From contig CAMCMB010000021.1 in assembly GCA_945875845.1 (NCBI GenBank), forward strand, positions 1-64,000: a DNA stretch of 64,000 bases, given 5' to 3'. Shown here piece by piece: positions 25,626 to 35,400 of this stretch (position 1 is its first letter; every line of letters starts with the position of its first letter). The DNA comes from Pirellula staleyi DSM 6068 (GTDB taxonomy: Bacteria > Planctomycetota > Planctomycetia > Pirellulales > Pirellulaceae). The position numbers and the translations under genes are program-made. Below the pieces are notes generated by a model. That model was not told where the DNA came from, ran no database searches, and was given only the letters and a program-made list of their open reading frames with translations.

Positions 25626-26951
25626 GTGACGTCTAAGAATTTAAAACTCCTGTTCCTTGTTGTCCTCGTTTGTGCGTTTTGCTACGCAAATGCACAAAGA
25701 ACTCGCAATCTTGGCGACCTGGCGCTGGCCATGGATATTATCGATCAAGAGTACGTTGAAAAGCCTGATCGCGAAAAACTCTATCAGGCAGCAATGAAAG
25801 GAATGATCGATTCGCTGGACCCCTATTCAGGGTATATTCCCATTGATTCCCTGAAGCCGTTTCAATCGATCCTAGACCAAGAATTTGGGGGGGTAGGCGT
25901 TATTCTTGATGGCCCGATGCGACGTGACCGGCTTACTGTCATGGCGACTTTGTTAAACTCGCCCGCTTATCTGGCAGGCATCCAACCAGGGGACGTTATT
26001 CTCGAAATCGACGGCGTCGATTCGGCGAAGTCCACAGTAGAAGATGTTTCGAAAAAGCTGAGGGGGCGAGAAGGTACTTCGGTCAATCTCACGTTAGAAC
26101 GATTGAATGAACCCAACCCAGTTGTGATCACCGTTGTTCGGGCTCGCATCGAAGTCGAGTCCGTGCTCGGCGATCGGCGTCGATTGGATGGTAAATGGGA
26201 ATATCGGATGGAAGAAGATCCTCGTATCGCCTACATGCGAGTCGAATTGTTCGGCGAGAAGACGACCGAAGAATTGCGACGAGCGATTGCATCTATTTCT
26301 AAAGATAGCCAAGCTCTCATCATCGACCTGCGCGACAACACCGGTGGACTATTGAATTCAGCGACGGACGTTTGCGATATGTTTTTGGACGATGGTCAGA
26401 TGGTCAGCACACGAGGCCGTGGCGACCGTTTGGACCAAAGCTACGACGCAAAAAAGGGAACGGAGCTTTCAAACTCGATTCCAATCGTCGTCTTGATCAA
26501 TGAGCATTCCGCAAGTGCCAGCGAGGTGGTAGCAGCCTGTTTGCAAGATCGATGCCGGGCGACGGTTGTCGGCAATCGATCGTTTGGAAAAGGGAGCGTG
26601 CAAAATGTCATTCCCCTCGATGCAGGTCTGGCGGCCATGCGTTTAACAACTGCTTATTACTATCCGCCCAGCGGTCGCTTAATTCACCGCAAACCTAGTG
26701 CGAAAGAGGACGACATTTGGGGAGTGCATCCTGACGATGGGTGCGAAGTCAAGTTGGATGAGAAGGCATTTATCAAGTTGATTGAGCGATTTCGCAAAAG
26801 GTCGGACCCGATCGTAAACGGCTTGGGCAAATCAAACGAACCTTCCAGCGAGCAGACCGACGGGGCATCCGAACATGTGGACTCCACGATCGTGGACGAT
26901 CCGCAGTTGCTCAAAGCAGTCGAAGTTTTGCGAGCAAAACTTGACGGGTAA
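25626..26951 (+). CDS. C-terminal processing peptidase (S41 family, CtpA/Prc-like)
   Basis: The 441-residue periplasmic serine protease has an N-terminal hydrophobic signal or anchor (LKLLFLVVLVCAFCYA). A helical stretch (YQAAMKGMIDSLDPYSGYI) precedes a PDZ domain at ~90-165 (FGGVGVILDG, PAYLAGIQPGDVILEIDGVD). The S41 core follows, with Ser in NEHSASASEVVA and Lys in RSFGKGSVQ as the Ser-Lys dyad. The start at 25626 is GTG. The C-terminal ~60 residues are Ser/Glu-rich and not family-typical. It probably trims or degrades envelope proteins. Confidence 0.93.
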   Translation: MTSKNLKLLFLVVLVCAFCYANAQRTRNLGDLALAMDIIDQEYVEKPDREKLYQAAMKGMIDSLDPYSGYIPIDSLKPFQSILDQEFGGVGVILDGPMRRDRLTVMATLLNSPAYLAGIQPGDVILEIDGVDSAKSTVEDVSKKLRGREGTSVNLTLERLNEPNPVVITVVRARIEVESVLGDRRRLDGKWEYRMEEDPRIAYMRVELFGEKTTEELRRAIASISKDSQALIIDLRDNTGGLLNSATDVCDMFLDDGQMVSTRGRGDRLDQSYDAKKGTELSNSIPIVVLINEHSASASEVVAACLQDRCRATVVGNRSFGKGSVQNVIPLDAGLAAMRLTTAYYYPPSGRLIHRKPSAKEDDIWGVHPDDGCEVKLDEKAFIKLIERFRKRSDPIVNGLGKSNEPSSEQTDGASEHVDSTIVDDPQLLKAVEVLRAKLDG

Positions 26952-27258
26952 CACGTCGGCTAACGTGCACGCGGTGGTGCGTGGCCAACCTCCAATCCAG
27001 GGTTGACCCATTGACCCGAGCCCCTTTAAGCCGATTGCGCACGGGGGCGGCATGCATCGCGTAGGAACTCAATCACGCTGCTGGGACAAGGGGGTTTTCG
27101 CAAGTGGCATGGGCGTCTCGCCCATGAAATCATTGTCGGGACGCTCGTGCCCATGAAATTACGAGCGGGACGCGTCTCGCCCATAGAATCACGAGCGGGA
27201 CGCTCGTGCCACGACTGAATCACGAGCGGGACGCTCGTGCCACGCATGCGGTGGTAGC
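26952..27258. repeat. Cluster of 'gcgtctcgccc' / 'cgagcgggacgctcgtgcc' repeats (27103-27246)
   Basis: Several head-to-tail short copies occur: gtggcatgggcgtctcgccc, atgaaatcattgtcgggacg, and then three or more of the acgagcgggacgctcgtgcc type. Related single copies are at 30255-30305, 41912-41970 and 48632-48685. The repeats are inverted pairs that can form hairpins. No gene is seen in the remainder. Confidence 0.85.
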
Positions 27259-28500
27259 CTACACAGCCCCGCCAGCCAATTCGGTAGCCCGTTGTACTCT
27301 CGAAATGGCCAGCATAAAGGCTGCGGTTCGCAATGAAACATCGTTGGATGCAGAGTGTTGCCAAACATTTTCAAACGCATCGCTCAGTGTTCGGTCCAGC
27401 TCTTGTCGAACCCGGTCCAACGTCCATCGATAATGTTGGCGATTTTGAACCCACTCAAAATAGCTTACCGTAACCCCGCCCGCATTCGCCAAAATGTCAG
27501 GCAAAATCATGATCCGCTTGGCAGCAAGAATCTCATCTGCTTCCGGATCGACGGGTCCGTTGGCCGCTTCGATGATGGACTTGGCTCGCACGTTCCCCGC
27601 GTTCTCTTTCGTGAGTACGTCACCCAAAGCAGCTGGGATCAACAGGTCGACATCGAGTTCCAAGAGAGCTTCGCCTGGCATTTTCTCCGCGCCCGAGTAT
27701 CCTTCCAGTCGGTTACTATTCTTAAGTGAATACGAGAACATTTCAGGGATATTCAGTCCTTTTGGGTTGTAATAGGTTCCGCTTAGGTCGCTGACAGCCA
27801 CGATGGGGAATGTCGATTCGAACAAAAATTTCGACGCATGCGAACCGACATTTCCGAATCCCTGGATCGCGGTTCGGCATTGATCTGGACGAACGTTGAT
27901 GCGTTTCAATAACTTGACGGCAAGGATTCCTACGCCGCGGCCCGTGGCTTCCTCCCGCCCTTTCGAACCGTATTCTTCGACCGGTTTTCCGGTGATGACG
28001 GCGGGATTAAAGCCGTGGTACTTTTCCCACTGGTTGCGAAACCAAGACATGACTTGGTAATTCGTGCCCATGTCGGGGGCGGGGATATCGGTGTCCGGCC
28101 CCACGATTTCGTGGATTTCGTCCACGAAAGATCGGGTCATGCGTTCCAGCTCTTTGGTAGAAAGCGTCTTTGGGTCAATGGCAATCCCACCTTTCGCACC
28201 ACCATAGGGAAGCTCGACAACGGCGGTTTTCCAAGTCATCAACGAAGCCAACGCTCGCACTTCATCAAGATCAACGCTCGGATGGTAGCGCAGTCCTCCC
28301 TTCATCGGCCCTCGCGAATTGTCGTGTTGGACCCGATATCCCAGTACCGTTTCGATGTTACCGTTGTCTCTCTCAAACGCTACCTGAACGGTGACCTCCC
28401 TTTTTGGCGTGATGAGTAATCTCCTCATCCACTCTGGCATTTTGAGTTGGTCGGCAGCTTGATTGAAATACAGAGTGGTGGATTCGCTGGGTCGCATCAT
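27259..28500 (-). CDS. Glu/Leu/Phe/Val dehydrogenase
   Basis: NAD(P)-dependent amino-acid dehydrogenase, most like hexameric glutamate dehydrogenase. From the ATG at 28500 it is 413 aa, normal for the family; the frame extends upstream to a GTG at 28599, which would add 33 residues without family match. Catalytic lysines are in [13 protein letters not shown] and [13 protein letters not shown], and the Rossmann motif is [15 protein letters not shown] near residue 215. [20 protein letters not shown] is a family block near the end. Substrate specificity (Glu or branched-chain) cannot be decided here. It is divergent from hisC; the 459-base gap must hold both promoters. Confidence 0.93.
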   Translation of the reverse strand: MMRPSESTTLYFNQAADQLKMPEWMRRLLITPKREVTVQVAFERDNGNIETVLGYRVQHDNSRGPMKGGLRYHPSVDLDEVRALASLMTWKTAVVELPYGGAKGGIAIDPKTLSTKELERMTRSFVDEIHEIVGPDTDIPAPDMGTNYQVMSWFRNQWEKYHGFNPAVITGKPVEEYGSKGREEATGRGVGILAVKLLKRINVRPDQCRTAIQGFGNVGSHASKFLFESTFPIVAVSDLSGTYYNPKGLNIPEMFSYSLKNSNRLEGYSGAEKMPGEALLELDVDLLIPAALGDVLTKENAGNVRAKSIIEAANGPVDPEADEILAAKRIMILPDILANAGGVTVSYFEWVQNRQHYRWTLDRVRQELDRTLSDAFENVWQHSASNDVSLRTAAFMLAISRVQRATELAGGAV

Positions 28501-28959
28501 GGAATGTGAATCGTCCAAAAGATAGTGGGCTGAAGATCGAGGGGCGATTGGATCAATATAATCTAATTCTTCGGATTTTTTTTCGTGGATCAACAACACT
28601 CAAGTTGCGTGGCCAGAGGAATAACGCCGATTTCCCCTTCACCTCTACCCACATTTCCAACAACGAAATCTAAGTTTTCTTGCATATTGGGTTTTTTCGA
28701 GTTAAAACCGACCAAAAAAAGAGGGAATACGATTCCACGCTTTGGTTTAATGGGAAATATGCCTTTCCCAAGTTCATTGGCAATGCAATAATCACGGCAG
28801 TTGGTTGCGAATCCGATCGAAGTTGGCAATCTCTGTGTGGAAGTGGCTCTCGCGAGGGGGAAGCGTGAAACGGGTCAGGACTTAAGTGAAGCAGCCATAA
28901 GCGACGTACTCTTGTGCGAGGGCCTCTTCCACACAGATCTATTACAACAATTCGAGTTG

Positions 28960-30030
28960 ATGACAAACGATTCCATTCAACGTTTCTTTCGCCGCGAAAT
29001 TATCGCGATGAAACCTTACACGCCTGGCGAACAACCGCAGGCGGGTAAGGCGATCAAGCTCAATACCAATGAGAATCCCTATCCGCCCTCGCCCAGGGTC
29101 GCCGAGGCGATTCAGCAAGCGGCCGTGCGGCTGGAACGCTATCCTGATCCGATTGGTACTGCCTTTCGCATTGCCGCAGCGGATGTTCTCCATGTCGATC
29201 CAGATATGATCCTCTGCGGCAACGGGAGCGATGATTGCTTGACCATTCTTACCCGGGCGTTTGTGGGCTCAGGACAAAAGCTGCGACTCCCATACCCAAG
29301 CTACATTCTTTATCGGACACTGGCCGAGTTGCAGTCCGCCCAGTTCGAGGAAGTCCCTTTCAATCCTGGTTTCGGTCTAGCCCCACAGTTCTTTACGGCC
29401 GACGAACAGCTCAAGCTGATTTACTTGCCCAATCCCAACAGTCCCAGCGGCACGATGGTTTCGCATGATTCGATCTTGAAGCTTGCGGAGAGCGTCGATT
29501 GCCCGGTGGTGGTAGACGAAGCATACGTCGACTTTGCGCCTGCGAATTGCATTGCGTTGATTGAGCGAAATCCGAAAATCATCGTGACTCGAACCTTGAG
29601 CAAGTCCTATGCGTTGGCTGGTTTGCGATTCGGCTATCTCGTAGCGCATCCAGAGATTGTCCAAATGCTGCGCAAAGTCAAAGACTCTTACAACACTGAT
29701 GTGCTATCGCTCGCAGGAGCCACGGCAGCGATCTCCGATCAGACTTGGCTCGCGGAAAACGTTCGTAAAATTATCGCCACCCGCGGGCGCATGTTCACAG
29801 AGCTTCAACAATTGGGGTTCGACGTAACCGAGTCGCATGCCAATTTCCTGTGGTGCACCCGCAGCGATCGATCCATGAAGTTGCTGTATGAGCAGTTGAA
29901 ACAGAACGGGATTTTAGTCCGTTACATGGTCTATCCGGGTTGGAGCGATGGGCTGCGCATAAGTGTTGGCAGCGATGACCAGATCGACGCTTTATTGGTC
30001 GTGATGAAGCAGCTTTTGTCAGCCGATTGA
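28960..30030 (+). CDS. hisC: Histidinol-phosphate aminotransferase
   Basis: PLP-dependent class I/II aminotransferase of histidine biosynthesis. Starting at the ATG 28960 the product is 356 aa, near the family norm; the longer frame from 28801 adds unrelated sequence. Motifs are LNTNENPYPPSPRVAEAI, the ILCGNGSDDCLTIL pocket, YLPNPNSPSGTMV, VVDEAYVDF (Asp/Tyr for PLP) and TRTLSKSYALAGLRFGY with the Schiff-base Lys. A Cys/Arg-rich terminal part (RYMVYPGWSDGLRISVG) binds substrate phosphate. No other his genes are adjacent, as is common when his genes are scattered. Confidence 0.95.
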   Translation: MTNDSIQRFFRREIIAMKPYTPGEQPQAGKAIKLNTNENPYPPSPRVAEAIQQAAVRLERYPDPIGTAFRIAAADVLHVDPDMILCGNGSDDCLTILTRAFVGSGQKLRLPYPSYILYRTLAELQSAQFEEVPFNPGFGLAPQFFTADEQLKLIYLPNPNSPSGTMVSHDSILKLAESVDCPVVVDEAYVDFAPANCIALIERNPKIIVTRTLSKSYALAGLRFGYLVAHPEIVQMLRKVKDSYNTDVLSLAGATAAISDQTWLAENVRKIIATRGRMFTELQQLGFDVTESHANFLWCTRSDRSMKLLYEQLKQNGILVRYMVYPGWSDGLRISVGSDDQIDALLVVMKQLLSAD

Positions 30031-30100
30031 AATGGTTAGGTGTGGCAAGCTTAGAGACTCGCGTTTTGACAACCCGAAGCGTATGCGCGTTGCCGACTGC

Positions 30101-30305
30101 GATCCCTCGCTTACCGGCTTGTAGATTTAATGGTACGACGGACTTCCAAGTCCGTCGAATTCCCCATTGACGGACTTGGAAGTCCGTCATACCGCCCTTA
30201 CCCAATAACGACTTCACTAAATCAACAGCCCGTTACGCGTCGGGTTACCATCGCGTGGCACGAGCGTGCTCGCTCGTGAATCCATGGGCGAGACGCCCAT
30301 GCCAC
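30101..30305. repeat. Mosaic of REP end, double hairpin and 'gcgtctcgccc' elements
   Basis: Read in order: a REP-like gatccctcgcttaccggctt (30101-30120); a double hairpin (30132-30188) made of gacggacttccaagtccgtc and its inverse gacggacttggaagtccgtc; accctta/cccaataacgacttc to 30220; a second REP-like end (cgttacgcgtcgggtt); and a 'gcgtctcgccc' unit (30255-30305). The same joined order recurs at 41.8-42.15 and 48.6-48.87 kb. Confidence 0.85.
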
Positions 30306-30316
30306 TTGATTAGCGA

Positions 30317-31990
30317 CTACTTTGGATCAAACGGATTATCGAGATTCTGGATCGCGTCGGCAATTTTTTTGATGTACTCTTGGTCGATGCTGCTTAACCG
30401 AGCGATCGGTACGGAAACCTCTTTTCCATCGGCGCGTTTCAATTTGACTTTGTCGTTGTCGATTCCCGTAAAGACTGCGTCGACTTTGAAGCCGCCTGTT
30501 GCATCCGACCAGAGGCGAGATTCGTGCTGGGGAGCGTTCGCGGTCGTTGGTTTATGAGGCTGCGGCAAATCAGCAGGGGCCAATTGGATATTGCGTCTCG
30601 CAAGCGTTGCGGTTCGATTCCCGCCCCAGCCTTGATACTTAACCAGAACCCGTCCATCGGGCAGGAGTTCTCGGATTTCAGCAGCGAACCAAAACGAACC
30701 GATTTCCTGGATTTGAACAATTTGACCAACGTAGAGTGGGGTCGTGGAAAGCACTTCCAAGTTGGTGGAATCCACAGGCGAACTCCCTTCGTAGGCTTTC
30801 ATGAGTGCGTTCGACTTACCAAAAACGGGGTCTGCATTCTCGAGCGCTCGCTCGGACAATTTGGCGACCATGAAATTGGTGCTGCCCAAGTGTTTTTTGA
30901 TCGCGTTTACGATCTCGGTATCGGTTTCTTTCGACTTCTTTCTCGTTATCTTCCTGAGTGCTTGGATTATCGTATCGGGCGTCTCGGCATCGAGTTCTGT
31001 TAGTAGTTCCTTCTTCTCTTCCGCCGATAGTGGGGCTTCCTCTTTCGCTTTCGCTTCGGCCATACGCGCTTCGGCCTCTTTCGCTTTTCGTTTCGCTTCC
31101 AATTCTCGTTCTGCGATCCTTTCAGGCGTCAAGCGATTGAATTTCAACACGATCGGGAAATTGACGGTTGTATTCCTCCGACGAACGATGAGTTCAAACT
31201 TCATGTCACTTGATTGTGGGAGTTTGTCGATGCGATTGAAGATCCACGTTCCTTGTCCGGACATTTCAAAGGAGTCGCGGCCATCGATAACAGGCGTCTT
31301 CAGTCGATAAGACTTGTCGAACGTAACTTGCATCTCGTTCGAATTTTGGATGGTGTACTTGGTTTCTTCGGTAGCGCTCTGCACGCTTACTTGATTGGAC
31401 CTCTGGAATTGTGGAAATGGTCCAAATTGGAATCTTCCTGAATCGTCTTCCGTGATCGAAACGGTGGACTCTGTCGTCCACGCTTCATCTGCTTTTCCTG
31501 TGGGTAGGTTTTCAAACGGGAGCAACGAAAGGTTTCCAAGAAGGAACGGTAACTGCGAATTTCCGTCCAATACGAGCAACTTCCCGAGCGGAGACATGGT
31601 AATTCTGTTTGTCGTCTGCAATATCCCAGCGGTCGTGTAGGGACTTGCGAAAATTGGGAACGGTATGCCGCGTGGAAACCCTGTGGGGCCGATGGGCGGA
31701 CCTCCAAACACCGGCTTTCTCGCTGACTGTTTGGGTTTGGACAAAGCAGTTAGTCCGCCTTGGTACGTCAAAGTGAGTTGCTGCGAGTTGGCTGAGTCGA
31801 CGGTGTAATTCGTCGTTCCTTGATAGTTCGTTAATTGGTCTCCCTCATCCACTTCGATTGCGATCTCGAACGAGAACTTTTGGTCTTTCGACCAGGAAAA
31901 CTCAAGTGGCCTTTCTTGAGCGGGACATGCTTGGGAAACGACACGGCACAAAAACATGATGATGAGAATGCAAAGAATCAAGGATCGCAT
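30317..31990 (-). CDS. Exported protein with C-terminal SHD1 domain
   Basis: A 557-residue protein with a signal peptide (SLILCILIIMFLCRVVSQACP). The middle part is beta-rich and unassigned (residues ~30-270), followed by a Glu/Ala/Lys-rich helix (~300-335, RIAERELEAKRKAKEAEARMAEAKA). Near 430-470 is a small Tudor/SH3-like segment (YVGQIVQIQEIGSFWFAAEI, then DGRVLVKYQGWGG). At ~490-545 is an SHD1 domain (SRLWSDATGGFKVDAVFTGI, DNDKVKLKRADGKEVSVPIA, RLSSIDQEYI). SHD1 is common in planctomycete exported proteins; its binding partner there is unknown. It has its own gene unit. Confidence 0.85.
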   Translation of the reverse strand: MRSLILCILIIMFLCRVVSQACPAQERPLEFSWSKDQKFSFEIAIEVDEGDQLTNYQGTTNYTVDSANSQQLTLTYQGGLTALSKPKQSARKPVFGGPPIGPTGFPRGIPFPIFASPYTTAGILQTTNRITMSPLGKLLVLDGNSQLPFLLGNLSLLPFENLPTGKADEAWTTESTVSITEDDSGRFQFGPFPQFQRSNQVSVQSATEETKYTIQNSNEMQVTFDKSYRLKTPVIDGRDSFEMSGQGTWIFNRIDKLPQSSDMKFELIVRRRNTTVNFPIVLKFNRLTPERIAERELEAKRKAKEAEARMAEAKAKEEAPLSAEEKKELLTELDAETPDTIIQALRKITRKKSKETDTEIVNAIKKHLGSTNFMVAKLSERALENADPVFGKSNALMKAYEGSSPVDSTNLEVLSTTPLYVGQIVQIQEIGSFWFAAEIRELLPDGRVLVKYQGWGGNRTATLARRNIQLAPADLPQPHKPTTANAPQHESRLWSDATGGFKVDAVFTGIDNDKVKLKRADGKEVSVPIARLSSIDQEYIKKIADAIQNLDNPFDPK

Positions 31991-32477
31991 AGTTTTTATT
32001 GCTCACACGATTTAGGAGGGTTTTTGGAGTTTGCATTTGGCCGACTTCGGATGCGGGAATTTATTGTAATACGGTCTGTGAGCGTCCGCACCCCACCAGA
32101 TAGTTCGGCTGAACCGGTTTGCCCCAATGGCCTTGGAGGCTATCTCGCTTTTGAACCCAACAAATCATTGGGAAAAACGGGAGAGCGAGGCTCCTGCCGA
32201 GCTTACGACGCCATGGTTCGGCAGGAGCCTCACCCTCCCAGGCAATGAATGGATTGGGAAAAGTCGAGGAAAACATGTTTCGAGGGGTGGCCTGGCCCTC
32301 CCGATGAAATTGCAAGCCATTCGAATTGCAAGCCATTCGAATAAGGAAAGCGTGAATGTTTGGCGTGCTACGTCGGGCTGGGTGGAACGGAACAACCACA
32401 AACCCAATCCGTTCACTATAATTGCGTGGTTCTTGAGCACCTGTTTTTAGCAGTTTCGTAGAGTGAAAGGCGATCGT
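31991..32477. repeat. Intergenic inverted copy of the 'ggctcctgccga' family (32160-32313)
   Basis: The inverted element has gagcgaggctcctgccgagc, ggttcggcaggagcctcacc, then attgggaaaagtcgagg, aaacatgtttc and gaggggtggcc. It closely matches 43208-43385 in reverse, including the ccaacaaatcattggg edge. No promoter or gene could be confidently placed in the rest of this stretch. Confidence 0.8.
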
Positions 32478-35400
32478 ATGCACTCGAAAAGATTCCTCCG
32501 TTGGTTTGTCGGCATACCGTTTAGTATTCTCGCTTGTTCCGTTCTCCAGTCGCAGGAGACGGACCGTGATCCTTCGTTTGAAAAGTACGGACTGTACGGC
32601 AAGACGGCACCGCGGCCAAGACAGATGACTGCGGAGCCAACATCTCTCCCGTTGCAGTTGGCGCCAGGGCAACGCATCGCGTTGATCGGCAACACACTTT
32701 TCGAACGCTCGCAGCAGTACGGGCATTTCGAGGCCATGCTGCAAAAGCAGTTTCCCGAACATGGTTTGATTGTTCGCACGCTCGCTTGGTCGGCCGACAC
32801 AATCGATTTGCAACCTCGACCCGAGAATTTCGCGGATCTCGAACAGCACTTATTTCACGAAAAGATCGATGTCCTCTTCGCCGCCTATGGATTCAATGAA
32901 TCGTTTGCGGGCGAACCCGGCTTGGCAGAGTTTCGCGCCAGCCTAGTGGACTATCTGACTCGACTGAAGACACTGGCTTTCAACGGACATTCACCTGCTC
33001 GCATCATCTTGGTCTCGCCGATTGCAAACGAAAACGTTGCCAAAGTGAACGCGGCCGATCTGAACAACGCGCACATACGCTCGTATTCAACGTTGATGGC
33101 GCAGGTCGCACACGAACAACAGGTCGGGTTCGTCAACGTGTTCGACGCGACGGAAGCTGTCATGAAGAGTCCCGGTTCGGACTTAACGTCCAACGGTTGC
33201 CATCTCACGGAATCCGGCGATCGGGTCTTTGCTGCGGCGCTCTTTCGAGGCACCTTCGGAATCACGCCGCCGCTGTTCTCGGAGGAATTGCGGTTGGCAA
33301 TTGTAGATCGCGATCGAAACTACATTCGACGCTACCGCCCTCTCAATACGTTTTACTACACCGGTGATCGCAACAAACAATATGGTTACCTTGATTTCCT
33401 GCCAGCCATGCGAAACTTTGATCAGATGGTTGCAAACCGCGACCAACGAATCGCCGAGTTGGCACAAGGGAAACAGATCGCTGCCCCCGTGGATGATTCC
33501 AATGCTCCGCCGCTGCCTGATGTCAGCGAATCGCGAGGAGCGAACGAATGGATGAGTCCGGCAGACGAGTTGAAAGCCTTCAAAATCGACCCCCGATTCG
33601 AAGTCAATTTGTTCGCCAGCGAAGAACAGTTTCCTGAAATCGCCAATCCAATTCAAATCCGCTGGGACGCTCGCGGTCGATTGTGGGTAAGCACTTCCAT
33701 CACTTACCCCCATATCTATCCGGGCAATGAGCCAAAAGATCGGATCGTGATTCTCGAGGATACCGATTTAGATGGCCGAGCCGACAAATCCACGATCTTC
33801 GCGGATAACCTGCATGTTCCCCTCTCGTTTGAGTTGGGAGACGGTGGTGTGTATGTCTCCGAGCAACCCGAACTGACGTTTCTCAAGGATACGGACGGCG
33901 ACGACCGAGCCGACCAGCGCAAAGTCGTTTTTAGCGGCTTCGGGACCGAGGATTCGCACCATGCTCTGCATGATTTCGTGTGGTCGCCCGATGGTGATTT
34001 GGTCTTCCGCGAATCGATCTTTCATCACTCCCAAGTCGAAACACCTTACGGACCCGTTCGCCAACAGAATAGTGGATGGTTTCGCTACACGCCTCGAAAC
34101 GAAAAGCTGATCAGTTTTGGATCGTATCCAAGCACGAATCCTTGGGGAGTGACGTTCGATGATTGGGGGCGTCACGTGGCCAGCCACCCGATATTTGCCG
34201 CGGCATTTCATTCGTTGGACCCACCCTATCCTGAGCAGCATCCGAGTCCGGCTGGCCTTCAAGCGTATTCAGGTACCTGCGGTCACGAGTTTGTGGATTT
34301 CGCTTCGTTTCCAGATGAGCTGCAAGGTGGATTCATCAAGGCACGCTATAAGCCCACCAATCGAATCGAAATGCACCAGTGGATTAAGCAACCGTTCGGG
34401 TTCGAGGAAAAGTACGTTGGCGATTTGTTGTTCTCGACCAATTTGAGTTTTATACCGGTGGATGTTCAATTCGGCCCGCGAGGCGATCTTTATGTTTGCG
34501 ATTGGTATAACCCAGTCAAAGGGCACATGCAGTATTCGTTGCGAGACCCTCGACGCGATCGCACATCGGGTCGAATCTGGCGGATCGTCGCAAAAGGTAG
34601 GCCTCTTCAAACCCCGCCTCGCATCGAAGGTGCCTCGATCCCGGAATTGCTCGACGTCCTAAAACGCCCTGAGTATCGCTATCGCACCTGGGCAAAGCGT
34701 GCATTGCGTGAACACGAGCCCCAGATGGTCGAACAAAAACTGAAGGAATGGGTGGCTGGACTTGGCCCAGATGAACCACGTTTCCGCCATCATCAATTGG
34801 AGGCCATTTGGACGTACCGAACGATAGGCAGGACCAACGTGGATCTATTGAAGGATTTGCTGGAATGCAAGGATGAGTCGGCTCGGGCGGCGGCCATTCA
34901 GCAACTGCGTTATTGGCACACAGAAATGCCAAACGCAATCGATTGGTTGCGACGTGGCATTCACGATCCCGACGCAATGGTTCGAATGGAAGCGGCGATT
35001 GCAACGAGTTACGTTGGGTCGCCTCAAGCGCTGGAGGTTTTACTTGAAGTCTTTCAGCATCCGCTTGGGGACCATTTGAGCTACGCGGTTTCCTGCGCTC
35101 TTGGCTCACACACGCTTCGCAAACACTGGGAAAATGATTCGAAATGGGGTGTGACAACGCGTCTGAAGGAGTTGAAGCGATCCAGTGAGATTCGCGAACC
35201 AAAACTGACGAACAAGCAAGCAGAGTTCGACAATCAACCCGATGTCAAGACGGTCAAAATCGGTTGCGAGCCAGAGCGCATGCTGTTTACTGTCAAGCAG
35301 TTCACAGCAACGGTGGGGCAACCCATCAAAGTCATGTTTACCAATCCAGATGCGACCGACCACAATCTGGTTTTCACCAAGCCGGGTGCGATGGCGGAGG

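Noticed and set aside
28590-28829. 79-residue frame between gdh and hisC
   Set aside because: No family match and no clear translation start; it overlaps the shared promoter region.
32061-32849. 262-residue minus-strand frame upstream of the propeller fusion gene
   Set aside because: It runs through a dispersed repeat and into the start of a real gene, so it is a shadow.
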